NCBI GenBank assembly: GCA_030674155.1
Contig: CM060317.1
Location: forward strand, 39,674,500-39,738,499
Reading direction: 5' to 3'
Source: Stramonita haemastoma
Taxonomy: Eukaryota; Mollusca; Gastropoda; Neogastropoda; Muricidae
Length of the DNA: 64,000 nt
In this document: in pieces, positions 1-12,044 of the stretch
Layout: every line of letters starts with the position of its first letter
Position numbering within the stretch: position 1 is the stretch's first letter
Translations under genes and position numbers: made by a program
Notes under the pieces: generated by a model
Told to the model about the DNA's origin: nothing
The model's input: the letters and a program-made list of their open reading frames with translations, nothing else
Database searches by the model: none

Positions 1-1091
1 TTGTACTAAAACTTTCGATAATAAAACACTAAGAGTCCAGCAGAGCCTAATACTTAATGAATATAAAAGGAAGAATATAATTCACAGATTGTATACATAT
101 GCATATTATTAGCTAGCAGTGTCCATGAGATGAGATATTAATGATTAAATAGCGATGCGAAAACACAATTTCCGATCTACTGCATGCGCATCAATCTTGC
201 ATCAGCCTTGCTTACGAAGTAGTTCGAAAGATCGGAAGAATGAACAATCTCTAATAATACAAATTATCTATATTAACATAATCCGACCTAATGTTCATTC
301 ATATATAAACCCAAAATATACCATAAATCGATAATTAAATGTCTGCATTTTATAAAATTCAGTTCGACGAAATTTGAATTCGTTTAAAACAAATCGTATT
401 CAAACCATCGTATGCCTTACAATCTACTACAACCTAAATTAAGTTATATTTCATTTATCTAAATAAAGTTTATTGCACACGATTCTCAATCGCACACTTC
501 AGTATATGAAATATTTCTTTATTTATAAATTAGAACTGCTTTTGCTGATCGCGATTTCAATGTTCTTATACTGATATGATGTAATAAGTGAAAATACTAA
601 TTTAAAATGAAAATAGAGAATCTTCACTGTGGTCGAGTTGAATCGAGTCAAAATCAGTCCTTCAACAATCATATCCATGAATATGAATAGATAATATGAT
701 TGTTTAAAGTTGTTATTAAAAATTTTCTTTCCTAGGTCAGGCTGATCCTTTGTGTTCAAAATGCAAGGTAGAGTTCTCTCTCTTGATCCAAAAATCATTA
801 CAATAAAATACATCTCATCTCATCCCACTAACAATAAAATCATAAGAACAAAATGGAATGCAAAATAACTAATTAATTACATATAAATCATAAAGATCAT
901 AAAAATTCAATTATCAACTTCATATAAAAATACAAATATGTCATACTCATAATAAACCATAACACTTTATAAAATGAACAGAAGATCTTATCTGTTCTGA
1001 CCACACCAAATATCTGTTTAACTGTTTCTAACCTAAACTAAATGCCCAACAAACTCTCACACATAGAGCTACACAAAACCACCTGGTTACA
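1..1091. other. AT-rich stretch without recognisable gene
   Basis: No open frame with coding character, repeat family or RNA gene is recognised here on either strand. It may be intron or flank of the minus-strand gene whose first exons lie at 2442-2757, because that gene must continue toward lower coordinates. Confidence 0.5.
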
Positions 1092-1276
1092 AATAAAAGA
1101 AAATTGCCTCTGATCCAGTTGCCTTGGTTGCTTTTGTCTTCTAGTGACCTAAGTTTTGGTTTCGTATGCACTTTGTGCCTGTGATCAGTTTGGTTTTAAA
1201 GCCTTTTGATGAGAGGTTTTGGATTAGAGGTGTGTGTGCGTGTGTGCATGTGTGTGCATGTGTGTGCATGTGTGTG

Positions 1277-1327
<51 letters not shown>

Positions 1328-1945
1328 GGCATGCATACATGCATGTGTGTGAGCATGTGTGTGTGTGTGTTTGCATGTATGCAGATATCCATTTGTCTGT
1401 ATACAAATAAACATATTGTATTGAGCTGTATGTGACAGAACACATCAACATTATACTATTTTTTTCTACTTAGTGTTCCTTTCCACCCCCAAAAACTTTA
1501 TCCCCCCCCCCCCCCCCCCTGGAAGGGTTTTGGTCTTCTGATCTTGGTTTTGTAGGGTGGGGGTATTGCACCAGCCCAGTGCTCAATGTTTGCCTGCTAC
1601 AAGGTCAACAGCCAGTAAGGCCCTGTACTTCTGCTGGGTCTCTTTGGTAGTGTTGAGTGGTGCAAGTTCTAGCAGTCATAAAACATCATCTATTTAGCCC
1701 CTTAGTGAAACCATTAACAGCTTAGCACAGAGCTAGAATAAGTAAGACACCCACCTAGGGTGGTGACCATCACAACACCCCTCAATTGATCTTCCTGGAG
1801 CCTGGAACCTCTAATCCAAAACCTCTCATCAAAAGGCTTTAAAACCAAACTGATCACAGGCACAAAGTGCATACGAAACCAAAACTTAGGTCACAGAAGA
1901 CAAAAGCAACCAAGGCAACTGGATCAGAGGCAATTTTCTTTTATT
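1092..1945. repeat. Long near-perfect inverted repeat (two ~140-bp arms)
   Basis: The arm at 1092-1231 is the reverse complement of the arm at 1807-1945. I see one single-base length difference (TCTAGTGACC against TCTGTGACC) over about 140 bp. The spacer of about 575 bp holds a (TG)n tract, a C homopolymer and unrecognised DNA. Near identity points to a recent inverted duplication, a foldback element or an assembly artefact. Confidence 0.85.
1231..1325. repeat. (TG)n microsatellite
   Basis: Interrupted then pure TG dinucleotides directly follow the left inverted-repeat arm. Open frames across it (Cys-Val or His-Thr repeats) are artefacts of the repeat. Confidence 0.95.
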
Positions 1946-2441
1946 GTTTGATAATCAACACTACAGTGATGTGGTTAATCCAATATGAGCAACAATCTTA
2001 AAATCCCATCTTTAAAGAGGCTGAAGCTCAACTGTTGGTCCCAGTCTTCCCATTGAGCCCATAGCACACTCACTCCAGGTAGGAGCTAGCCAAAGTCAGA
2101 AAAAATTCCCTATGACTCTTTTGGGATTCAAACCTTCTGCCTTCCAGCATTTAAGCAGGGGTTTTGAATTATTCATCTAAAATGAAGAGGAGTACCAGCG
2201 AAAAACAATTTATGATATTACTGAAAAAGAACAAAACATTCATGTAGAGTCCCACCTGAAATATGCACACCCTTTCAAATTTCATTTCATTCCCTCATTG
2301 TAGCTTTTTAAACAGCTTCATAATCAAGTTGATAGGTAGCCTGAATACACAGATGACAGATTCTGATTGAAAAAAGTATTTTCTTACAGTGACACAGTTT
2401 TTGAGTAAAATCTGATTTTTCCATCCATTGCGTTTACACAC

Positions 2442-2757
2442 CTTCCTTTTCTTGACTGTTTCTTTTATATTCTTCTACCTAAAAACAAACAACAACAAAA
2501 AAACAAAAGTACACATTCCTTACCTTGATAAAAATTTTATCTCCATCTTCAAAATCAATGTTCCTCTCACTGAGTTGTAGAGACTGTGTTAAGACAACAT
2601 CTGACAGGGAAGCACGGAGAAGATCCATTTCATTTTTATGAGGCTGATTGATTTCTGGAGGTTTTTCATTGATTTCTGGAGGTTTTTCATCAACCTCATT
2701 CTCAGGAAAAGCAGATTCATTGTCTGAAATGTGGATTTCAAACTGGTCAGGATCCAT
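2442..2757 (-). CDS. Unrecognised acidic protein, first two exons (gene continues off left edge)
   Basis: Product not recognised. Exon 1 (2524-2757) begins at ATG 2757 and encodes 78 residues starting MDPDQFEIHISDNESAF, rich in Glu/Asp with a short tandem repeat EKPPEIN-EKPPEIN. It ends in phase 0 at a consensus donor (AAG|GTAAGG). After an intron of only about 45 bp with a T-rich end and TTTAG acceptor, exon 2 (2442-2478) continues VEEYKRNSQEKE and ends in phase 1 at GTGTGT. Splice consensus, phase continuity and residue composition support a real gene. No domain can be assigned from this fragment. It is divergent from MRPS18C, with about 2.15 kb between start codons. In vertebrates HELQ occupies the head-to-head position beside MRPS18C, but nothing here demonstrates a helicase. 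Further exons must lie at lower coordinates, and I could not identify them. Confidence 0.55.
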
Positions 2758-3130
2758 TATTCAGAAGAGAAGGCAATTTTGCACACACAGTTTTTATCAG
2801 AAACCCTTCGCCACACACATAAAGCCTTTGTCTGTACTACAATCGTTCAAACGTTACAAATCCTTTGTTAAAACATAGCAGACGACCCATGCCAGATCCG
2901 TTCATTGGTTTGACTCAGCTATAACACACGTTTTGCACAAATCTAAATTTTGGGAGGGAAATGCACTTCGGCATTAATTAAAATTGCACTCCAAAATGGC
3001 AATAACAACCAGTTCTAAAGTGCAAATAAATGGTGGAGGGACTGAACAATTAATTCAGACAAAAACCAGATTATTTGGGTCGATCACTTTAGCGTTCCTC
3101 TCTCCGCCGCCATATGTAAACAAAACAACT
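2758..3130. promoter_or_regulatory. Candidate promoter region of the minus-strand acidic-protein gene
   Basis: This sequence lies directly upstream of the start codon at 2757. It contains a YY1-like GCCGCCAT motif near 3105-3112 and CCAAAATGGC near 2991. No TATA box is evident. This is inferred from position and motif only. Confidence 0.3.
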
Positions 3131-3513
3131 CCGCAGCATCTGTCCACAACCTACCTATGAAGTAAAAAAAGCAATAAAGAAGAAGAATATTAAAACCTGG
3201 ATCTGGTAAAGATATTGTCTGTATGTAATCAATATGAGAAGTATGATGCATGCTACGATAAAAAAAAACAATTGTGGAGGAACTTGAAAGTTTACAAAAC
3301 TTCAGATTTTAAGGTTGCTTATTGTTACAGCAGACAGGAGCGATTTGTGGCCCTCGCAGAATAAGAAAAAAAAAAAGTTTTGAAAAAAGTCATAGAGACA
3401 AGTAAATCATGAAGTGAATGAGCGAATAGATTACAAAACAAAGGATAGATTCCATAAACCTTCAAATTCAGTCACATTTTTAATAATTCATGCAGGGCAA
3501 AATCCTAAATATG

Positions 3514-3685
<172 letters not shown>

Positions 3686-3934
3686 CTCATATCAAGATTT
3701 GAGAACAACGTAAAAGCTGCCATCTATGATAGTGCACAGTCATTTTAAAGGGCTCAAAACAATGATAACATATATTTCTCTCCGTATAGAATTATTATAG
3801 GCAAATATCACTGCTTTTGCTTTATCATCTTTAAGATGCAAAATAAATCAGGCCAATTTCGGAGAGGGGAGTCATAGCAGTGGTGAGATTAAGCTGTAGC
3901 AGAAACAAAAATAGGGTCCTGACCTTTTTTTTCT

Positions 3935-4136
3935 CGGGGTAATTGAATAAGCACTCATGTGCTTTTTTACACCTAGTCTTTGCGTGTATGCACTTTTGTA
4001 AATTTTGTAATCCGTTCCTACTGGCACACAATGGCATACTCTTTCAAAAATCAGAACGTGTTTTAACATGGTCACAAAATGTTCTGCGTGCGTTCACATA
4101 CGGGATGTCGGTTTATATTCTCATCGGAAGGACCTT

Positions 4137-4171
<35 letters not shown>

Positions 4172-4295
4172 TTGGAGTCAGCACTGATGTTAACTCCAGA
4201 GGAAAAATTCCTCTTGAACGAGATTCAAACTCGGATCAGCAGATCACGAGCGCAATGCACTTCACTCTAACCACCAGGCTATCCCGTCCCCTCTC
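3935..4295 (-). mobile_element. SINE family A copy (tRNA-derived), with internal poly-G expansion
   Basis: Read on the minus strand, a tRNA-like head near 4230-4290 has an A-box (GATAGCCTGGTGGTTAGAGTG) and a B-box (GTTTGAATC). It is followed by the shared core (AGAACAT...TAAAACACG) and a tail ending near GAATAAGCAC. A run of about 33 G at 4138-4170 interrupts it. The same architecture recurs at 4522, 11195, 12042 and 36236. Confidence 0.7.
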
Positions 4296-4423
4296 ACTTA
4301 GTGACTATAGCACCATCAAAACCTCAACCCTACTTCTTTTTTTTTATTGAATTTCTTGCAGGTCGTGTTCATGTCTGTATATGACAAAGTGGTATAAATA
4401 ACATAAATAAATAAATGTGTATT

Positions 4424-4431
4424 AGAGAGAG

Positions 4432-4515
<84 letters not shown>

Positions 4516-4521
4516 AGAGAG
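4424..4521. repeat. (GA)n microsatellite
   Basis: A GA tract with two GAGGAG-type interruptions, directly abutting the tail end of the next SINE A copy. Confidence 0.95.
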
Positions 4522-4835
4522 ATTCTTTTATATCGATAATAATGGAATAAGCATTCATGTGCTTGTTTACATCCAGTCTCCGTGTGTATGCAGTTTTGTA
4601 AATCTTGTTATCTGTTTTCACAGGCACACAATGGCCTACTCTTACGAAATGCAAAACAGGGTTAAACGTGTGCTCAAAATGTTCTGCGTGTGTTCGCACA
4701 CGGGGCCTCGGTTTAGGCTAATGTCTCATCCGAAGGACTTTGGGGGAGAATGGAGTATCCCCTTGAACGGGAATCGAACCCAGATCGTCAAATTGCGAGC
4801 GCAATGTTCTGGCCACAAGGCTTTCCCGTCTTCAG
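4522..4835 (-). mobile_element. SINE family A copy inserted in (GA)n
   Basis: The full copy runs from tail (TTCTTTTATATCGATAATAA, plus sense) to tRNA-like head (GAATCGAACCC is the reverse of a B-box). A GA repeat lies on its left, and AGAGAGAGATAGAGAG resumes on its right. It lies just upstream of the MRPS18C start codon, so it may form part of that promoter region. Confidence 0.7.
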
Positions 4836-4909
4836 AGAGAGATAGAGAGTGAGTCTAAAAAATGTCTAGGCTACTACGTGTATAATCAGACGGAGATCGT
4901 GGAAAGAAC

Positions 4910-7213
4910 ATGGCGACCTCCTGTCACTTGATGCGTACTTTCACTAGCAGACTATCTGTTTGTAACAGAATTCTGCAAGACGGGGTGATTTCAAGTAGGT
5001 AGCAGATGTAAAATCGTTGTTCTGAAATCCCCACCCTCCATTTAAAAAGTGTTTTTCGGTTCTGCATTACTTGTTTCTGTGGTATGTAAACGTTGAACTA
5101 GTCTGCTAGATACGCCGGGGTCATGCCAATATCATGAATATGTCGCAGTACCATTGTGTCCCAAAAAATCCGTCTCAGTGCTTCCCCATTAAGCAGTCCC
5201 ATTGCCTCCCAACAAAACTGCGTGTCGATAGGTCCCTAGAAAATAGCATCTCGATGCGTCCCATATATATATATATATTTTTTAAGGAATGCCATTACTT
5301 CCCGTACCATTAGGTCCCAACACAACTGTTACTTGAGCAATGCTTGAACGCTGTGGTGGGCAGTGTGTTGTGTGTTTTTTTTGGGAGGGGTGAGTGGGCA
5401 GAGTGAGGTGGAGGGGGGGGGATACACTAAAGGGGGGGGGGGGGGGGGGGGGGAGTGTTGCAGCAGGGTTTGTCACAACTTGTGACAAAAGAAAAGTGTA
5501 GCACATGCCTATTTTTGTGTAATTTGCTGCACGATGTCACAACTTTTTTGTGGCTGCAGACGCAGTCTTTTAGGACTGTGTGTCTGGATAGTAAACATTG
5601 GGGAAGCCATTTCTCTGAACTCAGTAGGCACTCAGTCTTTGAGACTTTGCAGATCGTTTGGGTATTACTTGAGGATGATGGTGCAGGACCTTTTACTTGA
5701 ATGTTTGGACGTTTAAAATGACTGATTAAAAAAAAAATGTTACTTTCAATTTTTAACCTAGCTTCACAATGCTTTTCTTGATTTTCCACACTCTCGTCCA
5801 CCTTTTCACGATCAGGCACTTCATTTGCCTTATCATAAACACGATCTTTAATTCCATTTATGTAACTACAACCACAATCTTTTGCCACATTTAGAATTTC
5901 ACCATAAAACGAATTTATTGTCATAGGAAATTGTCACTTTCTGTGTCATTGATTCTGTATTAACACCATGTCAATACAGTGTTTTATCTTGACAGTAGCT
6001 TGGAGAGGGAGGGCAGTTGGTATCATACATAAACATGTCTGTATTATTGTTGTCAGAATGGCCTGTAGAATAGTACATACTTGGCAGGGTGGGTAGAAAC
6101 AAACCTGAGAGGACAAAACTTTTTCATTCACTTTTTTTTCATTGTTTGCTCTATAAACTTCTGCTCTCTGTCTGTCTCTGCTCACCTGTGACAGACACTT
6201 TTTTTGATACATTGCATGTTGAACTGGAGTAACAGGGGAATGTATGGCAGTGTCAAGCAAATCACAACAGTTTGATGTTCTTGCCCATCCGCTTTAAAGG
6301 AAGAAACTGTTTGCTCATGCAACATTGCATTTAACATACACTCCAATGTTACTGGGAGACCCACAACTGGCATTTTGAACACGAATACTTGAAGAAAAGG
6401 AAAAAATTACAACTGAAGAGAATGTGTCTTGCTGGCAGCCAAGCAAGGGAAACTACTCCTCTAGTAATAGCATTACTGTTGAGAGCAGATGCCGATTTGA
6501 AGAGAATAAACATGCATGCGTGTGCACACAATATATGCTACATACTTCAGGCTTCAGCAACAAACACAAACTGACAAAGGGCAATGCACTGGTCAAGTAT
6601 AACATTTGTTTCATAGACTTTTGGAGACTAGTGTATCCCTCATACATAGCCATCCTCCCTCCCTTTTTTTTTCTTTTGGTGGTTCTTTTCTTTAAAAAAA
6701 AAAAAGAAAGATTGTCCTCTTCTTTTTTAGTTAGAGGTACCTGTTATTTAGGATTGAAAAATATATGTTGTTCGTTATTTAAAAAAAAAATTCAGGTGTC
6801 AATAGTGTCAGTAATACATGTGTACCTGGTCTCAATACCACCAATTACATGTGTTTACATCTTTTTTAAGAAACTTAACTGAAATTTCTTAAGTTTATTC
6901 CTTACTGTGATGCATACAATCTTGTATTCCATATTACTAATTATCAAGAAGTTCAGCGAGTTAGGCCATTTTTCATTCAGATTGAAAAAGTTTGCTATTT
7001 CTAATATTTGACTCAAGTCCGGTTTTTGCAGTTCCCCTTCATGATATTGATAATAAGGCTGATTTTATTCCAATTAAGTTTTTAATTTTTGCCTGTCATA
7101 ATTTTAAAAAAAATTATTACAAGTTTGGTCAGAAATGTAAAAATCCTTATTATTTACCCTGTCCGATTTCATATGGTTTAAAGAGGAAGAAAAAAGTATT
7201 TGTGGCTCTGTGT

Positions 7214-7284
<71 letters not shown>

Positions 7285-8419
7285 TGATATTTTTCAGTCA
7301 GTTGGTACACCTAAAGAATAGCCATAATCCTATTCATTTCTGTGTCCAGGAGGATGGACTCAGTGGCGCAGATTTCCAGCTGTGACTGTCCACTGCCCAG
7401 CACGACTGCAGCACTCCGATTCCTCAGTCGACACCTTGCCAACAGCCACTACTGCTACAGAGGCCGAGAAAACACCTGTGGTGATTGACAATGATCTGAT
7501 TCTCAATCTTCTAGACAAAATAGAGGATGACAAGGTGAGGACAGTGTTGTTTTTATGCTTTTTTTAAATCAGAATAGTTATCATTATGATTAACAATGAG
7601 CATGTGTTCCTATCCTCATATATGCCCAGTGTTGATTCTAGGGTGCGCCCTTGCGGGATTCCCGCATTTTTTTCAACTTTGCCGCAAAATAATGTGACCA
7701 GTGCGCCCTAACGGACGCAAAAAAAATGTGGATAGCGCATATTTGAACAAACAGTGCGCCCCGGCAGTTGCCGTTTGTATAGTTTCAAAATAGCCCTACA
7801 CGCGTTGGTCATTACGTTGATACCCCGGGGATAGCAGGATGCACTGATTAGCGCCTACAATCGTCACAACCATCACAAAGCGGCTGGTCTGACGTCATTG
7901 CCCTACTCATTTACGTCATTACGTCATTTTTCAAAGGAGCCGTGACTCCTGAAACAAGTGACATCATTGTGCTAGAGATCGTTAGTGGTGTTAGTGGAAG
8001 GAGCAGCGACCCAGCAGGGTTCAAAGCTAATAGACCTAAGAGCTTTCTATGCGGTTTTTCAGATCTGGCTAGACAAGTAGCCTATGCTTGGCAACAATAA
8101 TGATGGCATAGGGTAGACTATTCGCTGGATATCAAAAATGACTGACTCTCTCTCTCTCTCTCTCTCTGCATGGGAGGAAAAAGACTTTGATATTGGATTT
8201 CACCTCTTTTCTCATCTAGATCTAAATCTCTCTTTAACAGAACATCTCTCTCTCTCTCTCCCTCCATCCCCCCCCTCTCTCTCTCTCCCTCCCTCCCTCA
8301 TGGGGAGGGGGGAGGGGCAAGACTTTGATATTTGCTGTCACCTCTCTTTTCATCTAGATCTAGACCTCTCTCTAACTCTGAAAGTGGAAATACAAAATTG
8401 ACTTTGACCCCCCCCCCCC

Positions 8420-8455
<36 letters not shown>

Positions 8456-8760
8456 ATATGGGAGGAAAAGAAGACTTAGACATTGGCTTTAACCCCTTTT
8501 CTCATCTACATCTAAATCTAGTTCTCCCTCCAACTCTAAATGGAAATTATACAAAATGGACTTTTGACATCCCCTCCTCCCTCCCCCACCTCTCTCTCTC
8601 TCTCTCTCATATGGTAGGGGGGGGGGAGGGGGGTGCCTTTTTTTCATCTAGATCTAGCTCTCCAACTCAAAATGTGGAAATACAAATTTGACTGACTCTC
8701 CTTCCTTCCCTCCCTCCCCCCCCCTCTCTCTCTCTCTCTTTCTTTCTCCTTCCCTCCCCC

Positions 8761-8798
<38 letters not shown>

Positions 8799-10024
8799 GT
8801 ATACAAACAATGCATCTCCTCTTGTATCTATGTAGTATGTATCCCTCCCAGGGTTCATACAGATCTTTGGGAAGAAAATTCAAGGACTTTTCAAGGACTT
8901 TCAAGGACCTCACTCTCAATTTTCAAGGACCTCCATCAACAATTAGTGCTTGCATTTTAACAATGTCTACACACTTTACAGCTGAAAAGAAAATATCTAT
9001 AGCCATTTGGTCCAAATTTTCTTCATAACAAGAATCAATATTTCTACTGCAGTTAACTGGGCTAAATCAAACACAATCGTTGGCCTAAAGTGTGCACTTA
9101 GCTTAAAACAATTTCAGTCTAAGTGATCACCCCATCTGTTCATTCATAATTTCTCTGCATACTGGTTATCAAAGTCTAAATATGTGTAAAGCTCCCTGTG
9201 AGTTACTTTACTAGGAGACTAATAGTTTACAATAGTAAACATTCATCCTCCTGGATAACAAGTTGGAAGGGAGGGGGGAGGGGCTGGAGAGGGGGAATAG
9301 CTGATGGTATTGCTGTGGACAGATTTTCACATCATAACACACTGACATGGGTGAGAGTGAAAAAATCTCTCAATCCTGAAACCCAATTTTTTTTTGTCCT
9401 CTGGACATTCCAAATCCTGAAAAAAAAAATTCAATCCTGAAGCAATTTAAGTACAATTCCACCCTTATATAACTGTATGCACATTCCTGTGTGTGGCTCT
9501 GATGCCTCATCAAGTTTCAGTGTTGCAGGGATAGGAATTGACAGACTCCAAAAACTGTGAAAGGTGGGGGGGGGGGGGGGGGTCCAGGGGGCATTGCCCC
9601 CTGGTGGGGTGAAGGGGCAGAGCCCCTTGTGGCGTTGCCCCCTGAAGCTGAAGGTTTTTCAACAATTCTAGCCTGTTTAACGGCCTCTCCTTGAACTAAT
9701 TTCAGTTCTTGATACTAAGCAATTTCTGCCCTGAAATAAGCTCTCCAAGTATGACATTTTTTGTCATTTCTTCAATCTTAAGGAGGTTCTATTCCCAAGT
9801 AATCACATAGCAAAAATGAGTATATTTCTAGACAAATGTGCACTAATGCAGATAGAGGAAGAAAGAGAAAGAAAGGACAGACACACATAGACAGAGAAAC
9901 AGAGAGAGAAAGAGATAAAGGGGGGGGGAGAGGTGTGTGTGTCTGTGTGTGTAAGAGACAGGGAGAGGTGGAGAAAATAAGAGAGACAGAGATAGAGAGA
10001 GACAGAGAGAGAGAAGTTGTGTGT

Positions 10025-10094
<70 letters not shown>

Positions 10095-10133
10095 CGCGCA
10101 CGCGCGCGCCTGTGTAAGTCAGTCTTTTACTTC

Positions 10134-10218
<85 letters not shown>

Positions 10219-10220
10219 AA

Positions 10221-10284
<64 letters not shown>

Positions 10285-11492
10285 GGGGGGGGGGGAACTC
10301 TCCATGAAAAAGGGGAGGCTGGTGGCCTGCTGACTGTTGTATTTAATTTAATATAACCATTGCTCTCTGACCCCAAGTGGAACAGCCAGTGAAAGCCCCC
10401 CCCCCCCCCCCCCCCTCCCTTTCTGCCTTATATTAGAGCTGCTAGTCCATCCCTATCATGAAACTTGACACCTATTGTTGGTACACATCGTCTTTCAACA
10501 GAAAAAGTTGTCTTGTTAGACCTACCTAGGCTTGAATTGTCTTGTGACATAAAGCAGAGAAGGGGAGTAATTACTAACTGGCATGAAAGAGTTAATTCCC
10601 TTGACCTGCTTTCGTAGATTTCTTTTTTCTCCTATTTTTTCTTCTTCTCTTTTTTTAATTTTATAAAAATTCTGCGAATTTGTAGTCAGTACCATACCTG
10701 ATCTTACCATGCCAATCTCTCTGTCTTTCTTTTTATCCTTCTTAGTCTTTGGTATAAGTAAAATTCAAGGACTTTTCAAGCACCTGGAGGCATATGCCTG
10801 ATTTTCAAGGACTTTCAAGGCCTTGAAAAGGGGGGTCCATAATTCAAGGACTTTCAAGGACCGTACGAACCCTGCCTCCACATCTGAATGTACCACTATC
10901 TTCCCCACCTTTCACAGACCAGCTGCAATACATAAGGTGTATATTAAATCATGTCTGCCTACATACCATCTTGTTTGTTTTGTTTCTCGTTCTTGAAAAA
11001 TAGCAGAAATCAGAGTACTAACGGTATTATGAGCAAAATATACTACTTACTACTTGTCCCCTTTTTTATGAAGAGAAAAGGGGGGAGGGGCAAATGCCCC
11101 CTTTTTTTCATTTCAGGGAGCCCATGGGCCCCTTTTTTGAAATCCTAGAATCAACACTGTATGCCATAAAAAGGCAAAGCTAATTTGTGTGTGTGTGTTT
11201 CTTTATTCTCTTATTTCAAGGATAATGGAATAAGCATTCATGTGCTTTTTTTACATCCAGTCCCCATGTGTATGCAGTTTTGTTATCCATTCCCACCACA
11301 CAATGGCCTATTCTTTTGAAATGCAGAGCTGGGTTTAAATGAGTGCACAAGATGTTCTGCGTGCTTTAGCCCAAAAGACTTTGGGGGGGAACAGAGTCGG
11401 CACTGATGTTAACTCCAGAGGAAAAATCCTTTTGAACTTTGAACAAGATTCAAACCCAGGTCAGCAGATCATGAGCACATTACTCTGACCAC

Positions 11493-11534
<42 letters not shown>

Positions 11535-11992
11535 GTGTGTTTGTGTGTGTGTGTGTGTATGTGTGTGTATGAGAGAGAGAGAGAGAGGGGGGGGGGGGAA
11601 CATAGGGGAGATGAAACAGTCTCATACTGTTATCTGTATTTTGAGCAATGATAATAAATCAAAACATTTTTTCATAGCTTTTATTTTGGAAACGTGTTTG
11701 AACAGGCTTTTCAGCAATCTTGTATTCATTCTACAATTTTGTACAAGGAAAAAAAAGTATTGTGTGGTTTGTGAATTGTAAGCGTTTACTGGAATGTTAT
11801 TTTTCAGCCTGTGCCCAACATGCCAGACCCATTTCAGAAAGAACACAAACGCTGTATCTTGTGCCAGTACAACCTTGATGTAAATTACAAGGTATGACTT
11901 GTCACTTCTTTTTTCTCTATTATATTCTTGGGAAATATTTGATTTCAACATTGTCTGATGTATAAGAGTGTGTCATCCTAAATAAGTGCAGC

Positions 11993-12044
<52 letters not shown>

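Larger units (their letters stand above)
7627..11159. mobile_element. Non-autonomous TIR DNA transposon (outer element), 3.5 kb with insertion
   Basis: The 16-bp ends are perfect inverted repeats: CAGTGTTGATTCTAGG at 7627-7642 and its reverse complement at 11144-11159. They are flanked by a 6-bp direct repeat TATGCC (7621-7626 and 11160-11165). A pyrimidine-rich block of short CT/CCCTCC arrays fills 8140-8800. No transposase frame is visible. A second TIR element (8849-10874) sits inside, so the outer element's own length is about 1.5 kb. The whole lies in MRPS18C intron 2. Confidence 0.85.

Noticed and set aside
2442..2757. Naming the acidic gene HELQ
   Set aside because: Only vertebrate synteny suggests it; the 90 visible residues have no helicase motif.
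2996..3160. First exon of MRPS18C (frame MAITTSSKVQINGG...)
   Set aside because: Its GT at 3116 gives phase 0, but the next exon needs phase 1, and the peptide is not presequence-like. The ATG at 4910 fits both.
9778..10376. His-Thr, Cys-Val, Arg-Glu and Ser-Leu repeat frames here and at other microsatellites
   Set aside because: Read-through of (CA)n, (TG)n, (GA)n and (CT)n tracts, seen in several frames at once.
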